Below, piece after piece: positions 39,257-48,066 of a stretch of DNA of 64,000 bases (position 1 is the first letter of the stretch; every line of letters begins with the position of its first letter). Source of the DNA: Lachnospiraceae bacterium. GTDB taxonomy: Bacteria; Bacillota; Clostridia; Lachnospirales; Lachnospiraceae. The translations under genes and the position numbers were made by a program. The notes beneath the pieces are model-generated. The model did not search any database, had not been told where the DNA came from, and saw nothing but the letters and a program-made list of their open reading frames with translations. The stretch is from assembly GCA_022793065.1 (NCBI GenBank), contig JAAWCE010000033.1:1-64000 (forward strand), in the 5' to 3' direction.

Positions 39257-41449
39257 ATGAAAAGAAAAAAGTTACTTGCTTTTGTTCTGGCTTCCGCAAT
39301 GACCTTAAGTATGGCTGCATGCGGTAATAGCGGTGATCCGGCGGAAAACAGTTCGTCTACGAGTCAGGAATCCAGCGGCAGCTCTACTACGCCGGACAGT
39401 TCGTCCGACCAGGGTTCCAGCCAGGCGTCCGGCGATGCCTCTACGCCTAACGGGGGGGGCACTTATGAAAATAAGGTTATTCTGGGAGACATTACCGAAA
39501 TGAGCGGTGATTTCCGTTATCCCGGTTGGGGAAGCAGCAGTGCGGGCGCGGCTGACCAGGCAATCTATTTCCTTACCGCAGGGTATGCCACCCAGGAAAC
39601 GAACCAGGGAGGCGCTTATGTCTGGAATGATACGGTTGTAAAGAGTCACTCTGAGGAAGAAAATGCGGATGGTACGATTACTTATACCGTGACAATCAAT
39701 GATGACCTGAAGTTTAGCGACGGTTCTCCGATTACAGTGAAGAACTATCTTGCAAGACTGTTGGCAACGGCCAGCCCTGTTGCAGTGGAAGCAGGTCTTC
39801 CCGGTACGGCAGGCCAGGCTTTTGTGGGATATGAGTCTTTTAACGCTTATACGGGTACGGAAGCAGAAGGCGCTACCAAAGAATTCAGCGGTGTGCGTAT
39901 GTTGGATGATTATACCTATTCTTTGACCGTATCCACCGATTATTATCCGTATTATTTTGCATTTACTTATGCCGGTTTGACATGTGCTCCCGACGGCTTG
40001 TTCACGGGTGACGGTGTGGATGTGTTTGACGACGGTAACGGCGTATATCTGAGCGATAATTTCTATGAGAAGAACGGCGATAGCTATGTTAAGGCCGCCG
40101 AGATAGTGGCGAATCGCTATGATGTGGAGAAATATCCCTTCTCCGGTCCTTATGTGATTTCAGAATGGGATGCATCCACGAAACAGTGTACTATGACAAT
40201 CAATCCTGAATTTAAGGGCAACTTTGAGGGACAGAAGCCTTCTATTGAGACTATTGTTTATGTCAAGATTATTGAAGAAACCCAGTTGGCGACTCTTACC
40301 AGCGGCGGTGTGGACGTTCTGGGCGGCATTACCGGCGGGAAAGAGACTGCCGCAGCACTGGCAGTGGTTGACGATGTGAATTTCTCCGAGGTACATTACC
40401 AGAGAGCAGGTTATGGCGTCATTGAGTTTGACTGTGACTTTGGCCCTACCATGTTCCAGGAGGTTCGTCAGGCAGTTACCTATCTGTTGAATCGTACTGA
40501 GTTCTGTCAGGCGTTTACCGGCGGATACGGCGTGGTGGTTGACGGCCCTTACAGCCCGGACTTTACCATGTGGAAAGCCGTACAGGACGACATTGAATTG
40601 ATTGATTATTCCTTCTCTCCCGATACCGCTAAGAAAGTACTTGAAGATGGCGGCTGGGTATATAATTCCAAGGGTGAAGCTTATGTGGAAGGCGCTACGG
40701 GCGTAGACGCAGTGCGTTACAAAAAGCTGACCAAGGAGGAAGCGGAAGTGCTGGATGGCGTAAATAAGAGTTATGCTTCCGTTGCCAATACCGACGGCGT
40801 GACTTATCAGACTGTAGAGGTCAACGGCGAGTATTATATGCCGCTGGCAATTAACTGGTTTGGTTCTTCACCGAACTCTGTAACAGATATGCTTTCAACC
40901 ACTTTGGCAAACAGTTCCGATTTGGCGGCGGCCGGAATGGTAATCCGCGCTACCACAGGCGACTTTACTAAATTGCAGGGTGAAATTCACCGTGAGCCTT
41001 CTTATGGATACGGCGGAACCCCTACCTATGGCATGTATAATCTGGCAAGGGGCTGGAACTCTGCAATGTATGATTATGCTTTCAACTGGTCTTTGGACCC
41101 TAAGTACTTCCCTTACTCCATGAATAAATTGTATGACGAGTATGATAAGGAATTCCCTTATGACCAGAAGGCAGAGAAGCTGACGTTGGAAGAGGCAAAG
41201 GCTGCTTCCGGCGATAAGCTGGGTATGGATTATCTGTCTATGGCTATGGTGTACAATGCGACTACCGAAGAAGAGTACAATGAGTGGTGGATGGCTTATA
41301 TTGAAAGATGGAATGAGCTGATGCCTGATATCCCTCTGTATTCAAATTATTACTATGACGTATACAATTCCAAGTTGGAGAACTTCCAAACTTCTCCGTT
41401 CTTTGACCAGCGCAGGGCAATTCTTTATGCGAATGTGAAGGGATATTAA
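39257..41449 (+). CDS. oppA: oligopeptide ABC transporter substrate-binding lipoprotein
   Basis: This 730-residue lipoprotein has a lipobox (MAAC, Cys 22), then a Ser/Thr-rich spacer to about residue 65 and a family 5 (OppA/DppA) binding domain. It is longer than the usual ~540 residues. Family features include YTVTINDDLKFSDGSPITVKNY and YPFSGPYVISEWDASTKQCTMTINPEFKG, followed by the RQAVTYLLNRTEF region. It captures peptides outside the membrane for the permeases encoded downstream. It is the first gene of a five-gene operon, and a hairpin after its stop probably makes oppA mRNA more abundant than the rest. Confidence 0.93.
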   Translation: MKRKKLLAFVLASAMTLSMAACGNSGDPAENSSSTSQESSGSSTTPDSSSDQGSSQASGDASTPNGGGTYENKVILGDITEMSGDFRYPGWGSSSAGAADQAIYFLTAGYATQETNQGGAYVWNDTVVKSHSEEENADGTITYTVTINDDLKFSDGSPITVKNYLARLLATASPVAVEAGLPGTAGQAFVGYESFNAYTGTEAEGATKEFSGVRMLDDYTYSLTVSTDYYPYYFAFTYAGLTCAPDGLFTGDGVDVFDDGNGVYLSDNFYEKNGDSYVKAAEIVANRYDVEKYPFSGPYVISEWDASTKQCTMTINPEFKGNFEGQKPSIETIVYVKIIEETQLATLTSGGVDVLGGITGGKETAAALAVVDDVNFSEVHYQRAGYGVIEFDCDFGPTMFQEVRQAVTYLLNRTEFCQAFTGGYGVVVDGPYSPDFTMWKAVQDDIELIDYSFSPDTAKKVLEDGGWVYNSKGEAYVEGATGVDAVRYKKLTKEEAEVLDGVNKSYASVANTDGVTYQTVEVNGEYYMPLAINWFGSSPNSVTDMLSTTLANSSDLAAAGMVIRATTGDFTKLQGEIHREPSYGYGGTPTYGMYNLARGWNSAMYDYAFNWSLDPKYFPYSMNKLYDEYDKEFPYDQKAEKLTLEEAKAASGDKLGMDYLSMAMVYNATTEEEYNEWWMAYIERWNELMPDIPLYSNYYYDVYNSKLENFQTSPFFDQRRAILYANVKGY

Positions 41450-41493
41450 GTCCGGAAGTCTGTTTCAAATCATTGAATTTGAGATCAAACAGG

Positions 41494-41527
41494 AAGGGGC
41501 AGCCGTAAGAAAGACTGCCCCTTTCTT
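41494..41527 (+). terminator. partial terminator between oppA and oppB
   Basis: Stem AAGGGGCAG / CTGCCCCTT with a 12-base loop is followed by TCTT. A hairpin in this place is typical where a binding protein is needed in excess over its permease. Confidence 0.8.
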
Positions 41528-41614
41528 ATGAAAGGGGCGTAAAGGCTTGCTTTTGTAAAATTAACAAGAAATATTTTGTGACCTTAAAATCAGTATCAGA
41601 AAAGGGAGTGCGAT

Positions 41615-42643
41615 ATGGGCAAGTATATATTGAAAAGACTGGGCTATATGGTAGTTGTACTGCTGATTCTCTCCTTTTTAATGTTCCTTGTGTACTCCAT
41701 CATCCCTTTTGACCGGGCTGTGGCGGAGGCGGAGCAGTATAGGGAAGGGTTGAAAAATAATCCTAACGCAGTGGAACTCTACAATGCCAAAGTGGAAGAA
41801 TTGCGTCGGGAATTGGGAACGGATCAGAATGTGATAGTGCGTTATTTGGGATGGATTGGCGTGGCGCCCATTAACGGCAAATACAATGGGATTCTTCAGG
41901 GAAATCTGGGATACAGCTATCAGTACGACAGACCGGCGCGGGATGTGCTGGCGGATCCGATGAAGAATACAATTTTCATTAATATTTTTGCGACTATTTT
42001 CGGGTTGGGAATTACCATTCCCCTTGGTATTTTTTGTGCTGTCCACAGAGGCAGCAAAAGGGATACTGCCATTCAGACTTGTACGATTGTGGGATACAGT
42101 ATTCCATCATTTATTACAGCGATTGTGTTTATTTGGATTTTTGCGATTACGCTGGGGTGGTTTCCAGTGTCCGGTATGAAGACGCCGGGATCTAACTATA
42201 CTGGCTTTGCAAAATTGAAGGATGAATTATATTATATGGCGTTGCCTTTGATTGTTATGACCTTTTCTTCTTTGGGCGGTATGACCCGTTATGTGAGAGC
42301 TTCCATGTCAGAAGCGCTTTCGCTGGATTGTATCCGTACTGCCAGAGCGAAGGGATTGGTGGAGAAGACGGTTATCTACAGTCATGCCTTCCGAAATGCT
42401 CTGGTTCCTATTATCACCCTGGTGATTGGGTGGTTTATTGGTATTTTCGCGGGTTCTCTTGTAATTGAAAATATTTTCGGCCTGAACGGTGTAGGTCGTA
42501 TTTATATAATTAGTTTAACGGATAAGGATTTTGAAGTGGTTCTGCTGCTTCAGATGTTCTATGTAATTACCAGCCTGGTAGGCAATTTGGTGATTGATGT
42601 GGCGTATGGTTTGGCGGATCCCAGAGTCCGTGTCAACAAGTAA
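41615..42643 (+). CDS. oppB: oligopeptide ABC permease, OppB type
   Basis: This 342-residue permease has the typical OppB N-terminus (MGKYILKRLGYMVVVLLILSF), an external segment of about 80 residues, and then five more helices. The ATPase-docking loop SEALSLDCIRTARAKGLVEKTVIYSHAFRNALVPI and the terminal DVAYGLADPRVRV are both conserved. The loop between helices 1 and 2 (about 35-105) is moderately extended relative to E. coli OppB. AAAGGGAG precedes the ATG. It pairs with the next gene's product to form the peptide channel. Confidence 0.94.
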   Translation: MGKYILKRLGYMVVVLLILSFLMFLVYSIIPFDRAVAEAEQYREGLKNNPNAVELYNAKVEELRRELGTDQNVIVRYLGWIGVAPINGKYNGILQGNLGYSYQYDRPARDVLADPMKNTIFINIFATIFGLGITIPLGIFCAVHRGSKRDTAIQTCTIVGYSIPSFITAIVFIWIFAITLGWFPVSGMKTPGSNYTGFAKLKDELYYMALPLIVMTFSSLGGMTRYVRASMSEALSLDCIRTARAKGLVEKTVIYSHAFRNALVPIITLVIGWFIGIFAGSLVIENIFGLNGVGRIYIISLTDKDFEVVLLLQMFYVITSLVGNLVIDVAYGLADPRVRVNK

Positions 42644-42658
42644 AGGAGGGAAGGGAAA

Positions 42659-44605
42659 ATGAATAAAGAAAAGGATTCCTCCCGTAAAGGATTTGCTCCG
42701 TTCAGGTGGCTGCGCAGAATGTTTTTCGGCGCTTCCAAAGAACTGACCATTGCCGACGAGCGGTTTGACAGCCCTTCCAAACTGGCTGTAAAGCGTTTCT
42801 TCCGTAAGCCGCTTGCAACATTAGCGGTAGTTGTTTTGATATCCATGTTTCTCTTTGTGTTTATCGGTTCGGCTATTTCTCCGGTGGATTTGACGGAAAC
42901 CGGAAGCGAGATGCTGCATACCAATATGGCGCCCACCATGAGCCTGATGAAACTGCCGGAAGGGATGAAGGACGGCGCGGTAGATATTTCTTCCAGGGGA
43001 AGTTTTACCATTGGCGTTGATACCGATGGTCAGGTTTATATGTGGGGGCATTATTTCAATGTGTCCGGCGAAGCATCAAGGAACGTGATGAACATACCGG
43101 CGGAGGTAAAAAACAGCAAGATTGTACATGTGGCTGCCGGTTCCGACCATTGTGTGGCTATTTCGGAGGATGGTCATGTATATTGCTGGGGAGAGTATGA
43201 TAACGGTCAGTACGGATTGAACGGTTCCATGATTGCCTCAGCCCGGAAGCAGCCGGAGGAACTCATAGACGGGACAATTGATGCTTCTGCAGTTCGTCAA
43301 TTGATTTGTGGTAATCAGGTGACGGCTATTTTAATGGAAGACGGTACGATTTATGCCTGGGGAAATGATGGACTCTGTGCTACAAACCTTTCTTCTATTA
43401 TTAAGCATGGCAAGCAGGAAAGCAAACTGGTGAAACTTGCTTTTACCAATGACGGCCTCTATGGAATTGATGAGAACGGTACTTTTGTCTGCGGTAAAAG
43501 TACGAAATATAATGTGATAACCGTACAGGATGAGAATGGCAATAATGTAACCAAAGATCTGTTCGAGTACATAGGCGAACGGAGGGTTGTGGATATTGCA
43601 GCCGCCGGAAACGCTTTGGCGCTTGTGACGGATGACGGTGAAATTATTGTTTCAGGTATGAAAGAAGCGCTGCCGGAATTTCCGGAGGAAGAGAGGGCGG
43701 TAGCGGTTTCCGGCGGTACCAGACATTTTGTACTGGTTACAGACCGGGGGACAGTGTATGCCTGGGGACAGAATTTCCGTAACCAGTGTAATGTGCCTGA
43801 AAAGTTTCAGGAAGCCGGTGCGGTGGATACCGTATTTTCCAGTGGTTTTCAGAATTATGCCTTTAAAGAAGGAAAATTTGTAGGAAGCTGGGGATTAAAG
43901 GGCTATCTTATGGGAACGGATGACATGGGCCGCGATGTATTTAATCGTATTATGAATGGCGGAAAGATGACTATGACGGTGGGCGCCGTAGCGGTAATAG
44001 TTTCTACGATTATTGGTATTATTATAGGGTGTCTGTCAGGTTATTTCGGAGGTATGGTAGATATTTTGCTTATGCGTCTGACAGAGATTTTTGGCGCAAT
44101 TCCCTTTTTGCCCTTTGCATTATGTCTTTCGGCAATTTTCCAGGCTACAAATATTCGAGAGAATACCAGAATATTTATTATTATGGTCATTTTGGGCGTA
44201 TTGTCCTGGACGGGGCTGGCAAGACTGGTGAGAGGACAGATTTTGGCGGAGCGTGAAAAAGAATTTGTAACCGCCGCCCGTTCCATGGGTGTAAGGGAGA
44301 AGAGAATTGCATTCCGACATATTTTGCCTAATATTGTATCTGTCATCCTTGTGACAGTGACCTTGGATTTTGCAAGTTGTATGTTGACCGAGTCCTCTCT
44401 TTCCTATTTGGGATTTGGTGTGCAGCTTCCCCGTCCTACCTGGGGTAACATGCTGAACGGCTCCCGTAATGCGCTGGTAATTCAGTCATATTGGTGGAGA
44501 TGGTTATTCCCGGCGTTGTTTCTTTCTATTGTGGTGATCTGTATCAATATCATCGGCGATACCTTGCGCGATGTGCTTGACCCGAAATCGGAGGTGGAAA
44601 AATAA
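42659..44605 (+). CDS. OppC-type permease with inserted seven-blade RCC1-like beta-propeller
   Basis: This 648-residue protein is more than twice the usual ~300 residues of OppC. Residues 1-75 are the normal OppC N-tail and first helix (52-73). Residues about 95-412 are RCC1-type repeats: seven units can be counted at about 112, 161, 217, 263, 316, 352 and 394, most with the DG-x-VY-x-WG core (VYMWG, VYCWG, IYAWG, VYAWG). The OppC sequence then resumes at YLMGTDDMGRDVFNRIMNGGK (416-436), with the membrane domain and the EAA loop EFVTAARSMGVREKRI (535-550) intact. The propeller lies in the first external loop, where it can meet the binding protein. The transport part looks functional. Confidence 0.93.
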   Translation: MNKEKDSSRKGFAPFRWLRRMFFGASKELTIADERFDSPSKLAVKRFFRKPLATLAVVVLISMFLFVFIGSAISPVDLTETGSEMLHTNMAPTMSLMKLPEGMKDGAVDISSRGSFTIGVDTDGQVYMWGHYFNVSGEASRNVMNIPAEVKNSKIVHVAAGSDHCVAISEDGHVYCWGEYDNGQYGLNGSMIASARKQPEELIDGTIDASAVRQLICGNQVTAILMEDGTIYAWGNDGLCATNLSSIIKHGKQESKLVKLAFTNDGLYGIDENGTFVCGKSTKYNVITVQDENGNNVTKDLFEYIGERRVVDIAAAGNALALVTDDGEIIVSGMKEALPEFPEEERAVAVSGGTRHFVLVTDRGTVYAWGQNFRNQCNVPEKFQEAGAVDTVFSSGFQNYAFKEGKFVGSWGLKGYLMGTDDMGRDVFNRIMNGGKMTMTVGAVAVIVSTIIGIIIGCLSGYFGGMVDILLMRLTEIFGAIPFLPFALCLSAIFQATNIRENTRIFIIMVILGVLSWTGLARLVRGQILAEREKEFVTAARSMGVREKRIAFRHILPNIVSVILVTVTLDFASCMLTESSLSYLGFGVQLPRPTWGNMLNGSRNALVIQSYWWRWLFPALFLSIVVICINIIGDTLRDVLDPKSEVEK

Positions 44606-45624
44606 TGTCTGAACCATTGCTTGAAGTTAAAAACCTTCGTACTTTTTTTAAAACCAGAAACGGCACCGTGAAAGCCGTAAATGATGTATCCTATTCCATT
44701 TACCCGGGGCGAACTTTGGGCATTGTAGGGGAGTCCGGTTCGGGAAAGAGTGTGACAGCCATGAGCGTACTGAGACTATTGGACGCCAATGGGTATATAG
44801 CGGGCGGTACGGTTACTTTTGACGGGAAAGATCTTGCTAAGCTGTCTACTCAGGAAATGTATCATATCAGAGGAAACAGGATTTCTGTTATTTTCCAGGA
44901 GCCTATGACAAGCTTAAATCCGGTATTTTCTGTGCAGAGGCAGTTGTCGGAACCATTTATGATTCATCAGAATATGGGCAAGAAAGAAGCAGCGGCGAAA
45001 TGTGTGGAGATGCTGCGGGCCGTACAGATTCCGAACCCGGAGGCAGTGGCACGTCAGTACCCGCATCAGCTTTCCGGCGGTATGCGTCAGCGTGTGATGA
45101 TTGCGATGGCGCTGGCATGTAAACCGGATATTCTGATTGCCGACGAACCCACAACCGCTTTGGACGTTACCATACAGGCCCAGATTCTCAGACTGATGAA
45201 CCAGCTTCAAAAAGAAAACGGTACGGCAATTATGTTCATCACACATGACCTGGGTGTTATTAATGAGATGGCGGATGATGTGGTAGTGATGTATTGCGGT
45301 CAGGTAGTGGAACAGGCTCCGGCGCGGCTGATATTTACGGATTGCAGGCAGAGTCATCCTTATACGGAGGGATTGATGTTCTCTATTCCCAGGTTAAATG
45401 ATGACCGCACGAAGTTAGATCCCATTCCCGGTGTTGTACCCCATCCTCTGGATTTACCCAAAGGATGTAAATTTGCACCCAGGTGTAAGTATTGTACACA
45501 GAAGTGCATAGATCAGGAGCCGCCGTTGGAAAAGGTGGGCGAGGGGCAGTTAATTCGCTGCTTCTATCCGGACAAGGGAGAAAGGAGGAGTGAAGCTCAT
45601 GGAAAAATCGCAGTCAACAGATAA
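44605..45624 (+). CDS. oppD: oligopeptide ABC transporter ATP-binding protein, OppD type
   Basis: This 339-residue ATPase has Walker A GESGSGKS (near 44), Q-loop [10 protein letters not shown], signature LSGGMRQR, Walker [13 protein letters not shown] and H-loop ITHD. The C-terminal oligopeptide-transporter extension contains [15 protein letters not shown], a four-cysteine cluster that in this family can hold an iron-sulphur centre. Its ATG overlaps the upstream stop (TAATG), so it is coupled to the propeller permease. It ends 26 bases inside the next ATPase gene. Length and motifs are ordinary, unlike its partner. Confidence 0.95.
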   Translation: MSEPLLEVKNLRTFFKTRNGTVKAVNDVSYSIYPGRTLGIVGESGSGKSVTAMSVLRLLDANGYIAGGTVTFDGKDLAKLSTQEMYHIRGNRISVIFQEPMTSLNPVFSVQRQLSEPFMIHQNMGKKEAAAKCVEMLRAVQIPNPEAVARQYPHQLSGGMRQRVMIAMALACKPDILIADEPTTALDVTIQAQILRLMNQLQKENGTAIMFITHDLGVINEMADDVVVMYCGQVVEQAPARLIFTDCRQSHPYTEGLMFSIPRLNDDRTKLDPIPGVVPHPLDLPKGCKFAPRCKYCTQKCIDQEPPLEKVGEGQLIRCFYPDKGERRSEAHGKIAVNR

Positions 45625-47221
45625 GACACAATCCAAAGAAACACTGTTGTCCATAACAAATCTGAAAAAGTATTTTCCGGTAGCAAAATCCTCTGTTTTA
45701 GCCAAACAGATGTATGTCCGGGCCAACGAAGATATTTCTATAGATATATATCGTGGCGAGACCTTTGGCCTTGTAGGGGAATCCGGGTGTGGTAAATCTA
45801 CTTTGGGACGTGTACTCTTACAGCTTTATGAGCAGACCGCGGGCAGTACTATGTACTATGGAAGGACTTTGGAAAGTGTGGCGCCTAGTTATGTGCTGGA
45901 TACACTTTCCAATGCGGAAAAATATATTGAAAAATATCATAAAGCCCAGGCTTATGCGGAAGAAATGACTCAAAAGTGCGATGAGCTGGGAGAAAATGCA
46001 ACTTTTTTTGACTTACAGAATAAAAATTTGGCCCTGTGTGACGCGAAGACGGCTTTGGATTACTGCGCTAAGATTTTAGGCGGCTTTATGGTGAAGGAGA
46101 CACATCAGGGAGCGGCGTTGCTGGCAAATAAGTATAAGTTGGCATTCCAGGCGGCGGAATTGGGCAATAAGGCCGATGAGCTTCTGGTAGAAGTGGAGGC
46201 GCAGCGGGCGTTATTGGAAGATTCACCCGAAAAGGCCCAGACCATCAAGGGAAAGATTGAGAAGATTGAAGCAAAGCGGAAGGAACTGATGGGGGAGCAG
46301 AAAAAGCTTCTGGCGTCCGTTTCGGAGGAAGAAGAGAAAATCAGCCGGCTCAAAGCGCCGTTTATGAAGGAGCCGGAGTTTGCCAAGTACGAGGCAATGT
46401 TGGACAACGGTGTGGATTTAAAGCGTTTGAAGTATAATGAGATGCGATTTTTGCGCAAGGATTTGCAGATTATTTTCCAGGATCCTTATTCTTCTTTAAA
46501 TCCGCGAATGACTGTAGGACGCATTATAGAAGAGGGGCTGGTAACACATAAATTTTACAAAGCCGGTTCCAAGAAAATGCAGGAATATGTATTTCAGGTA
46601 ATGAATTCCTGCGGACTTCAGAATTATATGTACAATCGTTATCCCCATCAGTTTTCGGGCGGACAGCGACAGAGAATTTGTATTGCCCGTTCTCTGGCTG
46701 TGAAGCCGAAGTTTGTGGTTTGTGATGAATGTGTTTCCGCATTGGATGTTTCTATTCAGTCACAGATTATCAATCTGCTGCAGGAGTTAAAGGAGAAGGA
46801 AGGGCTCACATATCTGTTCATTTCTCACGATTTGTCCGTTGTTCGTTATATTTCGGACCGCATTGGCGTAATGTATCTGGGCAATATGGTGGAAGTTGCA
46901 GAAACGGATGAGATATTTGGCGATCCCAGGCATCCTTATACAATTGCTTTGCTGTCGTCCATTCCTACTACGGATCCGGACAGCCTGACCAAAGAGCGGA
47001 TTATATTGGAAGGAAATATTCCCAGCCCTATTAAACCGCCTTCGGGGTGTAAGTTCCATACACGTTGTTTTATGGCCTGTGATAAATGTAAGGTGGTGCC
47101 GCCTACGCTTACGGAAGTGAAACCGGGGCATTTTGTGGCGTGCCATTTTGCAGAACAGAAAAAAGTGGATGAGAACGGAAATTATTTATTTGATGTAAAT
47201 CTTGCTACAAACCAGCGTTAA
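45599..47221 (+). CDS. OppF-type ATP-binding protein with a ~190-residue helical insert
   Basis: This 540-residue ATPase is about 200 residues longer than normal OppF. Walker [10 protein letters not shown] is at about 60-68. After [14 protein letters not shown] the fold is interrupted by a charged, mostly helical segment (about 90-282). It includes a coiled-coil-like stretch of about 50 residues rich in Lys/Glu/Ala (near 200-250). The ATPase then resumes with [16 protein letters not shown], signature FSGGQRQR, Walker B FVVCDE and the H-loop SHD. Directly after Walker B the usual Pro is Cys (DECVSALD). AAAGGAGGAG eight bases upstream favours ATG 45599 over a GTG nine bases earlier. The insert sits on the cytoplasmic face near the permease contact. 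Confidence 0.93.
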   Translation: MEKSQSTDKTQSKETLLSITNLKKYFPVAKSSVLAKQMYVRANEDISIDIYRGETFGLVGESGCGKSTLGRVLLQLYEQTAGSTMYYGRTLESVAPSYVLDTLSNAEKYIEKYHKAQAYAEEMTQKCDELGENATFFDLQNKNLALCDAKTALDYCAKILGGFMVKETHQGAALLANKYKLAFQAAELGNKADELLVEVEAQRALLEDSPEKAQTIKGKIEKIEAKRKELMGEQKKLLASVSEEEEKISRLKAPFMKEPEFAKYEAMLDNGVDLKRLKYNEMRFLRKDLQIIFQDPYSSLNPRMTVGRIIEEGLVTHKFYKAGSKKMQEYVFQVMNSCGLQNYMYNRYPHQFSGGQRQRICIARSLAVKPKFVVCDECVSALDVSIQSQIINLLQELKEKEGLTYLFISHDLSVVRYISDRIGVMYLGNMVEVAETDEIFGDPRHPYTIALLSSIPTTDPDSLTKERIILEGNIPSPIKPPSGCKFHTRCFMACDKCKVVPPTLTEVKPGHFVACHFAEQKKVDENGNYLFDVNLATNQR

Positions 47222-47229
47222 AGGATGAT

Positions 47230-47271
47230 AAGAAGTTCTAGGGCGTGTTTGATGGGCCTTAGAACTTCTTC
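47230..47271 (+). terminator. terminator of the opp operon
   Basis: Stem AAGAAGTTCTA / TAGAACTTCTT has a 19-base loop containing a small GGGC/GGCC dyad and is followed by CTTAT. It starts eight bases after the stop. Confidence 0.75.
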
Positions 47272-47343
47272 TTATAGCAGATATAAGCGAAGGCAGAAGA
47301 AAGTGCCGTAAGTGGTAATGATGTAGGAGAAAAAAGAAAAACA

Positions 47344-47532
47344 ATGAGGAAAGCGTGGAAGAGAATACCGAAAGAAATAGATCGGGAGAAAGAAGAACAA
47401 ATAAAACAAGAACCATTGGAACGGGGAGATCTTCCGGCTATGCTGATGGCGTCAATGGTATCTATTTTTTTGCCCATAGTGTTGCTGCTTCTTTTGATTA
47501 GTGGAATTTGTTACTTATTATTTGCAGGGTAA
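47344..47532 (+). CDS. small single-helix membrane protein
   Basis: This 62-residue product has a charged N-terminal half (RKAWKRIPKEIDREKEEQIKQE) and one strong hydrophobic helix (about 34-60, rich in Leu/Ile). The amphipathic-then-membrane layout is protein-like, and the frame fills most of the gap between two terminator/promoter signals. AGGAG lies 14 bases before the ATG, which is far for good initiation. I do not recognise the family. It could be a short membrane modulator. It may also be spurious. Confidence 0.45.
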   Translation: MRKAWKRIPKEIDREKEEQIKQEPLERGDLPAMLMASMVSIFLPIVLLLLLISGICYLLFAG

Positions 47533-47569
47533 CAGAAACGTGTTGAAAAAAATAAAATGGCTAATTGTA

Positions 47570-47598
47570 TTGCTTTTTTTTCATATATATGGTAAAAT
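47570..47598 (+). promoter_or_regulatory. sigma-A promoter for secG
   Basis: TTGCTT and TAAAAT with a 17-base spacer lie just upstream of a TTAGGAGG ribosome site. Confidence 0.7.
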
Positions 47599-47628
47599 AT
47601 AGCTTGTTTGACGTTAGGAGGTGTGGAA

Positions 47629-47868
47629 ATGGCAGTGCTTAAGATTGTATTGACAATTGTTTTTATAGTAGTTTGTGTAGCGCTTGTAGTGTTGGTATTG
47701 ATGCAGGAAGGTAAGTCCGCAGGGTTGGGTGCAATTAGTGGAGCGGCGGAAACCTACTGGGGTAAGAATAAAGGACGTTCCATGGAAGGACTTCTGGTGA
47801 GATTGACAAAGATTTTGGCAGTATTGTTTATGGTTCTTGCTGTAATACTGAATTTGAATGTATTTTAA
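47629..47868 (+). CDS. secG: preprotein translocase subunit SecG
   Basis: This 79-residue membrane protein has two helices separated by the SecG loop VLMQEGKSAGLGAISGAAETYWGKNKGRS. SecG supports SecYEA-driven export across the membrane. The start is ATG 47629, with AGGAGG seven bases upstream. An in-frame GTG/ATG seven codons earlier would lie inside the ribosome site. It is followed by a terminator, and then rnr, a secG-rnr-smpB-ssrA order that is widespread in Firmicutes. Confidence 0.95.
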   Translation: MAVLKIVLTIVFIVVCVALVVLVLMQEGKSAGLGAISGAAETYWGKNKGRSMEGLLVRLTKILAVLFMVLAVILNLNVF

Positions 47869-47883
47869 ATACATTTTTAGGAG

Positions 47884-47915
47884 ACACTCTTGTGGAATTG
47901 CAAGAGTGTTTTTTG
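47884..47915 (+). terminator. intrinsic terminator after secG
   Basis: Stem ACACTCTTG / CAAGAGTGT with an eight-base loop is followed by a run of T. Confidence 0.92.
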
Positions 47916-48066
47916 TTTATGTGCAGACTGACGCGATGTAAAGCAGAAAAGAAATATACACAGTACAAAACAGAGAAAAGATATAGAGCAAGAAAAGCAA
48001 ACGAAACAAGAGAAGCGTAAGAAAGAAGGTAATCGTATAAAAGACGGAAAAGATTTTATCAATGAA

